Assembly: GCA_014871385.1 (NCBI GenBank)
Contig: CM026422.1
Coordinates: forward strand, 23,305,014 to 23,369,013
DNA from: Ceratodon purpureus
Taxonomy: Eukaryota > Streptophyta > Bryopsida > Pseudoditrichales > Ditrichaceae
DNA: 64,000 nt
Reading direction: 5' to 3'
Shown here one piece after another: positions 9,950 to 24,421 of this stretch. The first letter of the stretch is position 1. Each line of letters opens with the position of its first letter. The position numbers and the translations under genes were made by a program. Below the pieces are notes generated by a model. That model did no database searches. It saw nothing but the letters and a program-made list of their open reading frames with translations, and had not been told where the DNA came from.

Positions 9950-12060
9950 TTTTTTTGCTTTTCTGTCTGAATCTGTTTGAGAGGATGTACATCTTGAATT
10001 TTTTAGATTACAGGATTTTTGAAAGTTGAACAAAACGGAAAAATGAAAAAGATCATACATAGATTAGCCAGGTGGTAGAAAGGAGTTCTAGGTGGGCCTA
10101 AGGCCCTTTCTGGCTCGTTTCATAGTTGTTGGAGTTGCTTAGTACAAGAGGTCTATTGCCAGACATACACCTCTTAATATCTTATAGCCAAGTGCTGAAT
10201 TTTTGTGAGCGACAGCGTTTGAAGTATATCCTTTGAGCAGGAGTTTTGACCTTAGCATATAGTGCGTCTATGCCCATAGGATCAAAATTTGTACGATGAC
10301 AAATTTATTGCGAGAAGTTCATGTTGCAATTTGTGGAGCTGCACAAGGCACTGGATTTTTGAACCACACTGGCTTGTATAGCAGGAAGAGCTCTTGTGGA
10401 GTTGCATTCCGTTTCTGGAATGGTTTGTTTCCCATGCTTATTTCAATTGCGATTTGTCATACTTAGAATATTGTCCTATTTTATCAAATCTTACTGGTTA
10501 CTTCATTTGATGATGTCTGTAATTTAGCCATGTTATGTTGTTCTGTGAGTTACTACTCTTCGTCCAAAAGGATAAATCTTTCAAGTTTTTTTTTTTGCAT
10601 GCGGCTGACTGTATCTGAGTGTAAAATCTTATTTTGATCATCACCGTTGTTTAGCCAGCATGAGGTTTAGTGCAAGAAATTTTCAGTGATCGTTTCAGAA
10701 TTACATCATGATTCATGATTCACAAGCGTATCATGGTTTATATCTGATTCTCAATAACGTAACGAAAAGGTTGAATTCTCGCTTCTGATAACATCTAATA
10801 CATGAAATCTTGTCTCACAAGCTGAGAGCATGCTAAAATACTTGCACATGAAGCTCACCACCACTACAAAGTGTCTTTTAAAGTGTCATTGCCTAGGTAA
10901 CTTTCTGATATTTTAACTTCATCAGCATACCAGTCTAGTGTACTGGAATGCCCAGGTTCTACTAGTAAAGCTATAACTAGTAACACCATACTAGCAGGTT
11001 TGTTCTCAAATAATTCTAAATATAAAAAACAAAAAAATAGAAAATCATGAAGACATTTTTTTTTTTAAAAATTCAGTTTTTCAGAGATGAACTTTAATTT
11101 TTCAAAAAAATTAATATTAGTTTACTGAGGACCGAACTTACTATGGTGTTATGGTAGTCCTTCAGACACAGCCCCAGATTGATACTTTCTTGCAAATATT
11201 TAAATTACATGTCTTCTCTGATTTGCACGGTATAAAGTTCAATATTATATGATGTAACATGTCCAACATTTTCCGTTACTGGATCACATTCCAGCAGCTC
11301 AGAAGGCTAACCTCTAAATGACGGGACCTATACCCATGGATCTAGCTCTGCATTTCACACTCAATTTTATCATTGTGTAAAATGGAAAGATTCACCCACA
11401 TATATGTAGTAGATGAATATAACTGTTTCCAAAAACAAATTTAAATAAAAATTGATTTAAATGGAAACTACAAAAAAATCTAAATTTTTGAAAGTCATTC
11501 GCAAGAAAATTCTTGGTAATTTTCAAACAAGTTATTGAATTTCATGCTTTATACTATATGTATATATGACACCTAGGAACATAATGGTGGAGGAATATCA
11601 ACTTTCGTAATTAAAAAAGTACTATGGTCCATAGTGATAGGAGTTCACATTGTGATTGCAATAAATTACTTAATATTTAGAATTTTCTAAAATGTCCGAA
11701 CGGATCGTATACAGTCCTTTGGAATCTTGTTTGGTTGATTCAAATAAGTGCCAAAGAGGTCAATTCCATGGCTCAAATGAAGGTATCTTCAATGATACAT
11801 GAAAAGGAAACACTCTATCTCGCAAATCGTTTCCGCTAATCCTCCACATCAAGGACCTTGACTATTTGTGGACTGTAGTACATGCAGCAATTTCAATATT
11901 AAAAAAGAATCTTCGAAATAATAAACTTGACCACTCATATGCAAAAGCCTTCATTGTCTGATCTATAATCCAACTATCAAGATACAACCTATCTATACCA
12001 GTTATGCATCAACATGGAAATTAAAATCCACGTTACGTGAGAACATCGGTACATTCAATG
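9950..12060. other. Intergenic with one small inverted-repeat element
   Basis: The 3' flank of the DUF1664 fragment runs into AT-rich DNA. The only structure I can support is the short element at about 10977-11160. Confidence 0.4.
10977..11160. mobile_element. AT-rich MITE, family A copy 1
   Basis: The left end reads AGTAACACCATACTAGCAGG. The right end reads CTTACTATGGTGTTATGG, whose reverse complement starts CCATAACACCATAGTAAG, so the termini are inverted repeats around ACACCATA. The interior is nearly all A/T. The right end is shared with 22560-22596 and the left interior with 62170-62220, which supports a repeated element. Confidence 0.6.
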
Positions 12061-12420
12061 CTGGCCTTGTTAATCAAGCATTTTGTTATTTAGTAACTTA
12101 CATTCAACAGAAGTAATAGTATACATTTTCTTCATTTCTAGAGGACATTATCAAAATTTCTTATTAAAAATTACAACCAAGGCAAGATATTCAACATATT
12201 AGACTCCACTATAAAACAAATTGATAATTAAGATAAATGATAACAAAGGCTTTGTTTAAGAATTTTTTTGTTATTTTAGCATATAAATAACTGAATTAAA
12301 TTCTCCTTGTACTATACCAAATTTATCCAATCCATCTTTTCAAAATTATAAGGTTTATTAACTAAAAGTCGTTTAATTCCTCAATGAAATTGAATAAATT
12401 GAATTCACAAATCTTTCAAA
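12060..12420 (-). pseudogene. Kinase 3'-end fragment
   Basis: 12310-12415 matches the last coding codons of the local kinases (AAATTTATCCAATCCATCTT, then TCCTCAATGAAATTGAATAA, minus sense). The adjoining 12060-12240 matches the relic's downstream flank at 2430-2570 (ACATTCAACAGA, CTTCATTTCTAGAG). No kinase core follows it, so this is a broken duplicate of only the gene end and its flank. Confidence 0.7.
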
Positions 12421-14095
12421 ACCTATCTAAGTTAGATCAAACTGTGATTTTTTCTAAATGTCAAATTTTAGGACTATTCAAGGCCAAAATACTTTCTCAT
12501 TATGATGTAATTGGTATTAAAATTTAATTTTGTACACCAAATTTTAGAGGCAACAAAGGGGTGTTATATTATGCCCAAATGTTTTTCCAAGGCAGAGATG
12601 TTATTATCTATTGCAAATAATTTTTTTATTTCTTGTTAACTCAATTACTTGTACGGATTGAATTGAAATGGTCAAAACAAAGGTTATATATTCTAAAATC
12701 TATTCGCTAAATTTGTTTTTATTTGGCACTTTGCTCAAAATTATATGATAACTTGGATATTTCAAAACTATGTTTTTTTCAAGTAAAGGTCAACATTGTT
12801 AAAGACATCCTTAAAGAAAATTGAATCATCTAGTTATGTACCAAATTAACCCCTAAACGACAATGCACCCCGTTTGGGTGTTTTTAGAATTTGGGCAAGT
12901 GGCTGTAACTTCAATTTAAGTTAAGATTTTTTGAAAATTTAATTGGAGGTGTGCCGTTCCGAGAGCTCCGTATGCGTATTATTATTTTTTAGTTTCGACA
13001 TCGGGATCAAAAGTTATGAAGGTTTAAGTGTCAAACGCTGCTCGTTGGGCATCTACTGAAATTTGCTAAGCCAATTTTCTAAGGCACTGTGAATGCAGCA
13101 AATTCTGCCCAAAACTGCCCAAATCTGCCCAAATCTGCCCAAAGACGAAACTTTGAAATTCCACCAAAAATTGAGATTTTGATATTTCTCAAAATTTTTA
13201 AATTCTATTTAGATAAGGCAGTAGAGCATGTTTCTACTGTTCGGATTTAGGAGTTAAAAAGGTAATACAGTGACATAGTAGAAAAAAAACCAACTTGATG
13301 TTGAAAAATAAAGTTCTTTTGGTAGTATAGATATTAATTTTTTTAATCTTATTAAAAAAAATTAGGTTCTTTTGAAGCTTCTATACTTTTAATTCCACTC
13401 ATAATAAATCACATTAATTGCAAGAGTCTATAATGTTGAAAAACTTTGTCAAATAGTATAGACCACTTAAATTAGATAAATCTATATTATTTAATTTTAA
13501 TTACAACCTATACTAGTTGACAAACTTATGTTTTATAACTATTCTTACAATTCAAATATAATAGTGCAAATTATAGTTCACATAATATAAAATCATATGT
13601 ATATTCCATGTGGGCATGGCTAATGAGCATCTCATTATTCAATAAATACATTCAAAGAAAATCAATGAATTTATAAAACAAATAAGCAATTTCTAATAAA
13701 AACTAGCATGCAAAAAGTACAAAACACCATTCTAAACATATAAAATCTTCGATTTCTAACATTACTTAGTTAACTAATTTTACAAGAAAAAAAAGATGTA
13801 TAATTTTTCAAAAATGAAGAAAAAAGTAAAACAGCTAGAGCCAAGGTTACCAGAGTACAAGAATATTCTTGTATTTTCAAATTTTGGTTGCATACTTCTG
13901 GCTAGATTTATATGTACTTACAGATTATTTCTGTACTTGTAAATATCCATCGGCGGATTATTCTAAATACTTTAAAAGTACAAAAAAATTGTATGTATGT
14001 GAAAGATTCTTGAAACATATGCTCTATACTCCTATAACCATGGCTAGAGGTACCAAAGCCTATTATATGAATGTAGACATGGCTCAAATAGATAA
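12421..14095. other. Intergenic spacer with a decamer repeat
   Basis: Apart from the 10-bp repeat at 13101-13140 and an inverted TTAACCCCTAAACG motif at 12846-12860, I see no feature. The part from about 13620 resembles the kinase downstream flank again. Confidence 0.4.
13101..13140 (+). repeat. AAATCTGCCC decamer, four copies
   Basis: Four consecutive 10-mers, each ending CTGCCC. The last two are identical and the first two differ by one or two bases. Confidence 0.85.
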
Positions 14096-15427
14096 TCATT
14101 CCACCTCTAACTTGATCCAATCCATTTCTTCAACTTCATAACTTCTATCATCTACCAATTCTCTAATTCTCAATGAATTTGAATAAATCAAATTCACCAT
14201 CTCTCCAAATGAAGGCCTATTAGCTGGATCATTTTGCCAACAATCACTCAATAGTCTATGTACCCACTCTTCTACATACTGTGGTACCTCTGGCCGTTTG
14301 CCACCTATCACAGCATCCATCAGGTCATTTCCTTGATGACCATCAAATGGCAATTTCCCTGTCAAGATCTCGTAGCAAGTCATGCCATAGCTATATACAT
14401 CAGACGCCATTGTAAACAGCTCCGGCCTATTGCTCGGCCTCTTACATACACTTTTCTCCCTGCAAGCCTCCAATATTTCAGGTGCTCTAAAAAGTCCAGT
14501 TCCCACCACTCCAATGGAGCATTCATAATCCGCTACTAAACACCAAAATTGACCATCTTCATGTACTTCAACAAGCACATTGGATGCCTTGAGGTCCCTA
14601 TGGACAATGTCACGACTATGCAACCAACTCATCCCAAGTGCAACTTCAAACATCATTTCTTCAGCAACTTTCTTTGAAAATGGTCCACAATTATTGATTG
14701 ATAACAACTTCATCTTGTCATCAATCAGTCTCCGCAAATCAAGATGCTCCTTTTTCATCAAGAATGCAAACCTCCCATCCTCTAACATTGTCCCGCGGAA
14801 CACCTCACAAAAAAACCTTGGAATCGTTTTAGGTGTAGGAGACCTCCAATTTGCATACTCCTCTTCTTGGAACTTCAACATGCCATGGGGCCACTGGGAT
14901 TGCAAGTGACGCAAGCGGGTGCCCTTCTTAAACACCTTCAGCACCCACTCACGCCCATGTTCCCGATCCCACTCATTGTCCTCTGAGTCCCACCAAGTGA
15001 CTTTGGCATGGAAGAGCTCAGCCTGGCCCCCCTCCGCAAACTTATGCCCAATCTCCAACGAACCATCACTCTTCCATACTTCAGTGTCATAACCAAATGT
15101 GCGGAAGAAATCCCTCGTGCTGGGATCCGATTGCAGAGCCAGAAACACTTTCATGTTGTCGGCCTCCACATCCTCGTCAATGCAAGCTGAATCGAACTCC
15201 GTGAGTTGGCTCCAATGCGACATCGACTGCTGGATCTGCTGCTTCACACTCTCCGCCGGAACCTCTCCCACCAGATTGCTGGCACTTGGATTAGCCAGGT
15301 GCGGTGAAGAGGAGGAAGCTGCATCCTCAGCCGCACTTCCTGCGACGTCTCCAGCTTCGCTCGATCTGCCCATCCAAACAGAAAACACGTCTTGCAAGTG
15401 GCGGACGCACGAGTTCGTGTTTCCCAT
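14096..15427 (-). CDS. Predicted N-myristoylated protein kinase, copy 2
   Basis: A single exon of 443 aa. The frame stays open upstream to 15565, but the start at 15427 is preferred because it gives MGNTNSCV, identical to copy 1 and a myristoylation signal. The N-terminal variable region is about 20 residues longer than copy 1, with a Ser/Ala-rich insertion. The same landmarks are present: FAEGGQAELF, WVLKVF, HRDLKASN, then DYE in place of DFG (copy 1 has DYK), GTGLFRAPE and DVYSYG. It also has KRPSNRPELF where copy 1 has KRPELF. Conservation of the open frame and motifs argues that both copies are under selection. Role and substrate are unknown. Confidence 0.88.
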   Translation of the reverse strand: MGNTNSCVRHLQDVFSVWMGRSSEAGDVAGSAAEDAASSSSPHLANPSASNLVGEVPAESVKQQIQQSMSHWSQLTEFDSACIDEDVEADNMKVFLALQSDPSTRDFFRTFGYDTEVWKSDGSLEIGHKFAEGGQAELFHAKVTWWDSEDNEWDREHGREWVLKVFKKGTRLRHLQSQWPHGMLKFQEEEYANWRSPTPKTIPRFFCEVFRGTMLEDGRFAFLMKKEHLDLRRLIDDKMKLLSINNCGPFSKKVAEEMMFEVALGMSWLHSRDIVHRDLKASNVLVEVHEDGQFWCLVADYECSIGVVGTGLFRAPEILEACREKSVCKRPSNRPELFTMASDVYSYGMTCYEILTGKLPFDGHQGNDLMDAVIGGKRPEVPQYVEEWVHRLLSDCWQNDPANRPSFGEMVNLIYSNSLRIRELVDDRSYEVEEMDWIKLEVE

Positions 15428-16160
15428 TGCTGAAGTTCGCTGCGCCGGTGCTGGAACGCACTCACTGGCTGACCTTCTCGGTGAATCTGAGGTTTTGGGG
15501 TTCGGAATCCGGAGACACCAGAGGTAAGCGCTACACAGTCTCGTGAAGGCGATTGCTCTAGACAAGACTCACAACTGGAGTACAGCATCGACAAGCAGAC
15601 GAGTGCGAAAGAATTAGAGTTGCTCAAGGGCGACAACACAAAAGCGAAAGAGTGAACTGTTGTGAAACAGATCGCGAGGTGTCAAACGAAGAAGCCCCTC
15701 GCCTTGCGACAGAGAGCAGTCGAAGAAGGGCGATGTCGTGAGTGTGCGGAAAACAGAGACGGCGCTGGCGTTGTAAGGAGTCCTCGCATGCGCAGATGTG
15801 CGTTCGGAGAGCACAAACCCTCGTGTGAAGTGGTGCGGCTGATAGGGCTTGGCGAGGAAGACTGGCTAAAGACGTGGGGACCGAGTCTGTACGCGCTTGC
15901 TTGAGCGGAGATTCGGGACGTTGGATCACTTGTTTGGCGACAGAGTCAGCATCCAGTTGCCCCAATAATGGATATGCTTCCTCAAAGAAACGGTCGATGA
16001 CCCACTGCACTGTAGTGCGCCATAAAAAATGGTACGCGAATTCTGTGGCAAAAATTCAACCAAGAAACAGTGTCCTAGGTATGGAAAATTTAATAAAATT
16101 TTCTAGCTTCGGAGGGATGCTCTCTAGTTTTCGCTGCTGCTGGAAATTGGATAGTGGATT
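15428..16160 (-). promoter_or_regulatory. Upstream flank of kinase 2 (repeat copy R2)
   Basis: Collinear with the kinase 1 flank: GAGAGCAGTCG near 15711-15721, GCACAAACCCTCGTG near 15819-15833, the conserved 46-bp block at 15880-15925, and ATATGCTTCCTC near 15971-15982. The reading frame that runs on above the kinase start (to 15565) lies in this flank and is probably leader. Confidence 0.5.
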
Positions 16161-17400
16161 GCAGGCTCTGAGACTGTGAGTCTAGTGAATCCACAGAGGA
16201 GCTAGTCGACGGATAATTCTGCCCATCATGGTGAGTTTCTGGTTATCTGTTTGGTATTGCGTTGCTTTCAGAGTTCGGAGGCGTAGAGACCCGTAGGAGT
16301 TTGTGTTTGCAATCTAAATTGAAGTTTCGATCTGACTTCATGATTCTCTGCGGCTGGGTTGTCCTGGCTGTCTGGTTTTCCTGGTTCTGGTTTCTGGTTC
16401 CTGATTGAAGTGCGCGGGAATCAGGGATCAGGGCACGAAAACCGGGAAGCAGATGACAGAGAGCGAGTGGAAATGAAGCAGAGAGCGAGAGAGTGAGTGT
16501 GAGGAAGGTCGTAGCATTGCATAAGTGAAGGGACAGGTTGTGATCTGGAGAACCGTTTCCTGGTTTCCTGGGAGAGAGTGGGCGAATTGCCACGCCTGGG
16601 TTGTGGCAATCGCATCGGATGCTTGGGTTTCGTTGTGAGCAAGGATTCAGGATCTGTTGACAATTGGCGACAATGTCGTGTGCAAGGAATTGGACGCCAC
16701 GACCACGCAGGGTTTGGAGGACGATCACTTCCTTCAGCTGAAAGGGTACGGATTCCTTGATGGTGTTGTTGTTACGTAAATTGTTTTGGTCTTTGCGCAC
16801 CTCACAAGGGTTGGGTCTGAAATGAAGATCTTTAGAAAGGGGTGGAACTCGCGCTTCTAGTGATAGAAGAATATTGGGTCATCGTCGACTTGTCTAAACC
16901 TTATGTTAAGTGACGTGGTGACCGGTTGCTGTTGATCATGTGGGTACTTTTGTAGCTCTACACCTTCTGAGATTATTCTCTCGTAAATTTTCTTCGCTTT
17001 CAATACCCAGAGGTTTAGGGTTTAGTATTAAGAGTGGGTGTCTGATCACTCATAATGAGGGTGCACAACTGCAATCGGGGTGGGGACGTAGATTGCACCT
17101 TACTTGAATTGGCAGAGAAGGAGATGCAGTCTGGAACAGCGTCCGGATGGTCTACTGGAAATGCTTTGCTCGGCAAAGTTTCCTGAACACCTAAGCCTCG
17201 TTTTGCGATTGTGTCACCGCTGTCCGGGTGCTCCTCAACTATGCTCATTGTGACAAAGATGGGACTGGCACAACCTCACACTTTACAAAATAAACTTGTA
17301 AGGCAGTCGTAGGCTATTGAGAAATTACATTCGATTTGTTCACAAATTTATGTGCAGATTGGGGAGCATAAGTTTCACCACAGCTCCAGACAACTCAGTT
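16161..17400 (+). promoter_or_regulatory. Region upstream of TAD2, with telomere-like box
   Basis: Moderately GC-rich leader/promoter DNA between the divergent kinase 2 and TAD2. TTTAGGGTTTAG at 17014-17025 is a perfect plant telo-box, common near start sites of plant translation and replication genes. An ATG directly followed by GTGAGT (about 16228) could be a minimal first exon, but its phase does not fit the next exon. Confidence 0.45.
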
Positions 17401-19399
<1,999 letters not shown>

Positions 19400-20570
19400 T
19401 ATTGGCCTTGAGGTTCCGAGTGCAAGGAGATAGTTCATTGAACTTGAAGCTCCGGACCTCACTCGTGAAACAGCGGGCGATCGAAGTGGGGCGATGTGGA
19501 AACGAAACCCGACGTTGGCGTTGGTACGACTGCTCGCTTGCGCAGATTTGTGTTTGGAAAACGGAGACCCTATCGAAGTACATTGCGGAGTGCCGAGGCT
19601 GGCAGGGTTTGACGAGGTACACAACTCTGTAGAATGGGGACCGTGTCTGTACGCGCTTAGTTGTGCGGAGAGCCGGGACGTCGGACCCATCTGCTTGGAG
19701 ATATCTTATCTGGCACCGTCAGCAACAGGAGCGAACCAACAATACCTACGTGTTGTATTGTTCCGTCACAAGATATTCAGCGAGGATGACAGCAGACTAA
19801 CTTGAAAGGGAATCATGGATTGTGTTTGAATTTTAGTCGATGTGAAGGGATTAAGATCCTGCTTGATGCTTGCCGGAGTAATGCTTTTAGTCGTGGATTG
19901 TAGATGTTGCTATCTGAATGCTTTCCATGATATTCAATTATGTCTTCACATGGAGGTTCTTTCGAGCTGGGTACTCGCTCGGTAGCATTGGCGTTGGACC
20001 ACCTTTGATTGAGATACCGGATATTAGGTGTTGTTGGTTGGAAAGGAGGTGCCTTTTGCATTCTTGCAAATGTGAGTCGTGGTTTGAGAGGGTTATATAT
20101 ATGTTCCTCTTGAGTGCAACTCTTTCTGTGGAGGTGATGGCAAGACTTGAATTCGAAGACAAGGTTTGCGGAGTCATGAGAGTATTCAGTTGGACTTTCA
20201 GCTGGAGAAGTGGAAACTCACAAGTGGAGATCCTCTAAGAAGCCTGAGTGATGGAGTATTTCTAGACTGAGCTTCAGATCGGATGTTGAAGTTTTTTAAC
20301 TCCTTCACGTTGAGCGATCGGGCATGTGTGTAACGATCTCTGAGCTGTATCCTTATGACCTGGTTGCTCTCACTGTGCTGTTCTTTCTTCAGGAGCACAT
20401 GTTGATTAGAATGTATATAATCAAGAGGTTAACTTATTTCAAAGGGTAACCACACACCGGTATGAAGCCTTGCAGAAGGATCACTCCAGACTTGCGCCCA
20501 AATATGGAGCATGAATTTCGGAGCTTCCTTCTATCACTTGAATTATATGTTATTACCTCTTCCTGAGGTA
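19400..20570. repeat. Third kinase-flank copy (R3), without a kinase
   Basis: Starting just after the TAD2 stop, the DNA follows kinase flank R1 in order: CTCACTCGTGAAACAG, the conserved block at 19640-19685, GTAGATGTTGCTATCTGAA (19900-19920), CAGCTGGAGAAGTGGAAACT (about 20199-20218) and CTTCAGATCGGATGTTG (about 20271-20287). The last three match 6508-6526, 6780-6799 and 6859-6876. No kinase codons lie beside it; TAD2 occupies that place. Confidence 0.75.
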
Positions 20571-22317
20571 AACAACACGAATGGACTTTTCTCCATCTGT
20601 ATTGACTTCTCGTTCATAGTGGGGCTCACTTATTCATTCTCATATAATGAAATACTATCACACAGCATGGATAAACTGTCACTGGCAACGGCATGAAGTG
20701 CACTCCTCACAAGAATTCAACACAAGGAGAATTCCAGTCAGCTACACCATGAAGTGGGGTGGACTGCTCAAAGGGGTCACTTTCTTTCTCCCGGAGGAAA
20801 TTTAAAGACCCGGGTGAGAGGTCTGAAGAATGAAATGATTGCTGTATGCAACTAATACCAATGATTGTATTAACTATTTATTATTGATCGATCAGACATC
20901 TAGTTATTAGAGAAACCATACAAGTTTGTTCAATATAGTACGTGTATGGGCAAAAGTGCAGAGAGAGGAGACTTGGAGAATGTAGGAACTTCAATACTTG
21001 ATCTGTTGGATGTACAAGATTGAACAAATGTCATCATCATCTGAGTGGGTTTCCAATCCCAATTTCACAAAGAGCTGATCCCGGAGAAAATTATGAACTG
21101 GAAGGAATTTATTCAGTATTTCGCTCAAACAGTATTCAAACCAGATCAAAAGGATGACACCTTTGTGTTTACTAAGTCAATGTATTTGTTTACTTGCCGT
21201 CGACCCCCTAACAGGAGCTTCTGGAAAACTTCGTAGTCTGCAACAGGTAAGAAGATAGTGAGAAGATGGCACGGATATATGCACCCTTACTCAAGCAGTT
21301 TGAAACAAAGTGCCAAAAACATGTGCTCCATCCAACAAAACATCAGACGAGCACAAGATGGAGAGCACAGTTTAGGACCATAAAATTCACCTTTGACTTC
21401 GCTTTGTATGAACCAGGAAATACGATGCATACCTGGATAGTACACCGCTGTCAGTCACATAAATGAAGAGGCTGTTGCAATGGAACTGTTCCACAGACAG
21501 TTTCTAGAATGCAAAACCCAGTGTCAGGCCCAGTATTTCGAGGTGTACACATACCTCTGGATTCACCTTGCCTAAGCCTCAGTAATGTCCGATGGTGGCC
21601 ACTTGAAAAAATCGCGTAAAAATTCCTTCGAAACCTGACCAAAGCCATTTGAGATGGCTAGCATGGACTCAAATACCCTCTGTCTTTGAAAAAAAGAGGA
21701 GGAAAAAAATCTCTATTTTTAATACGATAAAGAAATAGTTTTTTTGCTTGACCAAAATAGATGAGAAAACTTTGGCTCCTTATAGAATAAAAATCTTCTA
21801 CAATGTAAGATAACTTTTCGATAATCTCAAAGCCAATCATCTTAGTCACTTGCATATAAAATCTCAAAGGTAGTTGAAGGGTGTATCAAAATTTAGGAGT
21901 TGCCCAAGAAGTAGTAAAAATCACTTTGGACACTATGAATATTATTTCCAATGTCTAGTGCAAAGAAATAATTATATTCCTTCAAAGCTCTTGCAATTCT
22001 CCTCGTCTATTAAAATAGATTCAAAAACTCACATCCAAATTTGACATTGTAGGAATCAGCCCGAAATTTCAAAATGTCTATTCTAGGACAATGGCTTTTT
22101 GAGGGTTAAGTCCCTCTAATTAATTCCAATTGTAACGCGTTAGCTTCTAGCCTCTAAAATTCTTTGACTATTTCTAATCAAATACAATGAAAAATGCCAT
22201 TTGTTAAGCACAAAATGAAAGGACCAAAACAATAAAACCTTTGCATTTCTAATCATAGAATCTTGCTTAAGACATTAGCTCAAGGAGGCTGTAGCAGAAA
22301 TGTGATACTTCACAACA

Positions 22318-22596
22318 CAGTACTATTGCAACACCATAGTTTGCTACATGGTGGAAGAATATTATTTAAAAAATAAATAAAAATTTCGCCTCTCAAAAAT
22401 TGAAATTCCTCAATTTTTGATTTCTAACAAAAAATCAGCAAAAGTGATCTTAAATGATTTAGAAACAACAAAATATTGCAAAAACTAACATAATCTATTT
22501 TTGTTTTTTTGTTTACATAGTTTTATGAAATTTTTTACGTTTAGTATTTTTGGAATTATTTTTAGACGAACTTGCTATGGTACTATGGTAGTTAAC
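22318..22596. mobile_element. AT-rich MITE, family A copy 2
   Basis: The right end GAACTTGCTATGGTACTATG (about 22569-22588) matches GAACTTACTATGGTGTTATG in copy 1. The left end has ATTGCAACACCATAGTTTGC, giving inverted termini around ACACCATAG. The interior is almost pure A/T. Confidence 0.55.
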
Positions 22597-22683
22597 ATTG
22601 TTGTATGAAATGTCAAGAGAAAAGAAAAAAGTTGTTAGTTCAAAATGGTTCATTTAAACCACTTTGATCTGGTCTTCAGTATT

Positions 22684-22995
22684 ACTAGGTGGCTCAAAAC
22701 CCGTGTAACACCAGAAACCGCACTCTACATCTATCCAAGCAAGAGGTACATTATAGCTTTAAACTTCAAATTTTTATGTAATCATGGTGTACATTTTAGG
22801 ATGAGCGGTTCTTGAGCCACCTACAAGTTTTCCTTCCAAGATTCATAACTAATTCAATAGTAATCCAAAATTAATTATTCCAATTGGTCATATTTTAAAA
22901 ACACTTTGCACATCTTCCAAAAAATTATTCCCTTAAAAACTCTCCACCTAGTCTGCCAATCTACAATCTGAGCGGTTTCTGAGCCACTTACTCTA
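22684..22995. mobile_element. MITE-like element, family B (AGGTGGCTCA / GAGCGGTT ends), nested
   Basis: The left end AGGTGGCTCAAAACCCG (22687-22703) is the inverse of GCGGTTCTTGAGCCACCT (22806-22823), making a 137-bp inverted-repeat unit. A second right-end copy, GAGCGGTTTCTGAGCCACTT, lies near 22970-22989, so two right ends share one left end. It resembles the element at 32719-33108 (CAGAAACCGC and GACGGTTTCTTGGCC). Confidence 0.6.
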
Positions 22996-24421
22996 GTGAG
23001 CTGCACGATTCACCTGACCATCTCCATCATTTCAACTCTCAAGTCATTTGCTTGTTTTGCCCTCACCTTTTGAAATTTGGATTTCATATGTTGAGCTCGT
23101 TACTCATGTTTTATGGATCCTTGCATTACATTGCCATTTGGTCTTGAGCCCTTTGAAAACTACCGAACATGTAATACAAACCATCACTTATGAACCGGCA
23201 AAGCACCTGATTAGCTGAAGGGAATCCCTTGCTCTGTAGCGATTTGCAGATCATATGCATCAGAAAAGTGGTTTGGTTTAATTCAATCCATGTGGACGAG
23301 GAATAAAGTGAAGTACCGTACATTAGGGGCAGATTTATCACTCTTGGTCAAATAATTAATTAATTGCAAATTTTGATTTTCCGGCGATAAAAAAAAGGCA
23401 AATTTTTGAAATTTGACTTTTCTGAAAATTAATCACTTTAAATTCAACTTTCATCCACAATTGATGAATTTTCTTTGAATGTTTATTATTTTGGTATGAA
23501 AATAGTCAACAAAACATACAAATGGATGAAATTGATATATTGAGATATTGGATGATAATTGACGGATGGAAGACTTGGATGAAAACCTGACGATTTTGTG
23601 ACACATAGGTCATAACATTGGGTCGTGACACTCTGCATTCAATATAATAGATTCACCAGAAGTCAAGAGTGATTCCTGAGTATCTGGTAAATACCATTAT
23701 CAAATCAGGTGTCAACATGATATTCAAGCGATCCGCATGATTCTCTGAAAACGTAGACTTTGATGTCAACTTGTGTGCTACAAGCTTAAGAATATTTCCA
23801 CATGACTCCACGTATATATCCACAGTCTCCCCATTAGTCCAGTAATTTAAATATTCTCTTGAAGCCAGTGAAATGCTAACCTAGTCCTGGATTAGCCTAA
23901 GTAACCGCTAAACACCAATTTTCCGACAAATGGAACAGGTCGCTCTGCTGTTGGAGAACCTCCAACTTGCAAGTTTGTAGACTAATTTAGAAGGTGAGTA
24001 GGTGGGAGTATTGTATGTTCCCGGGACAGTGCTACTCCGCCAAGTCCCTTACCGATGATTCTAGTGGCATGCAGCTTTGAGCTTATCGACCTTCTAGAAT
24101 ATGGTAATATTGTCTCCAAGCATCACAAGATGATGAGGTGAAGTTATATGCACATTCACTTGGTGTATAGTGTTGTCTGTACGGTGAGCACTAGTCGGCA
24201 GATGGTACTGAAATACAGTGATACATGTATAATATTGCATTGGAACATCAACAGCTAACTGCGGCGGCGGTGTTTTGGTTCTGGAATTAGTAGTAACAGA
24301 AATTGTTTGCATAGGACCGTGGATGTACTGGTTGTGTGAGGAGCAGTAATGCTAGGCAGAACACCTAGTAGCCTTTCTCTGTGTGCTTCTTGTGAGGTTT
24401 AGTGAATATTTGAGTTCAGCA

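Larger units (their letters stand above)
20571..24421. other. Intergenic with inverted-repeat elements
   Basis: No gene is supported across about 3.8 kb. Elements are at 22318-22596 and 22684-22995. A few GATG units lie near 23525-23590. The final few hundred bases are the presumed promoter of the malectin/LRR gene. Confidence 0.45.

Noticed and set aside
13080..13145. CRISPR-like array
   Set aside because: The decamers are contiguous without spacers; the DNA is eukaryotic and no cas genes exist.
15428..15565. 46-residue N-terminal extension of kinase 2
   Set aside because: Open in frame, but the paralogue has no matching frame and the myristoylation start is shared by both, so I treat it as leader.
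15244..15639. 131-aa minus-strand frame overlapping kinase 2
   Set aside because: A shifted frame over the kinase 5' end; the kinase frame with MGNTNSC explains the region.
16243..16800. 185-aa minus-strand frame upstream of TAD2
   Set aside because: No family features, and it overlaps the presumed TAD2 leader.
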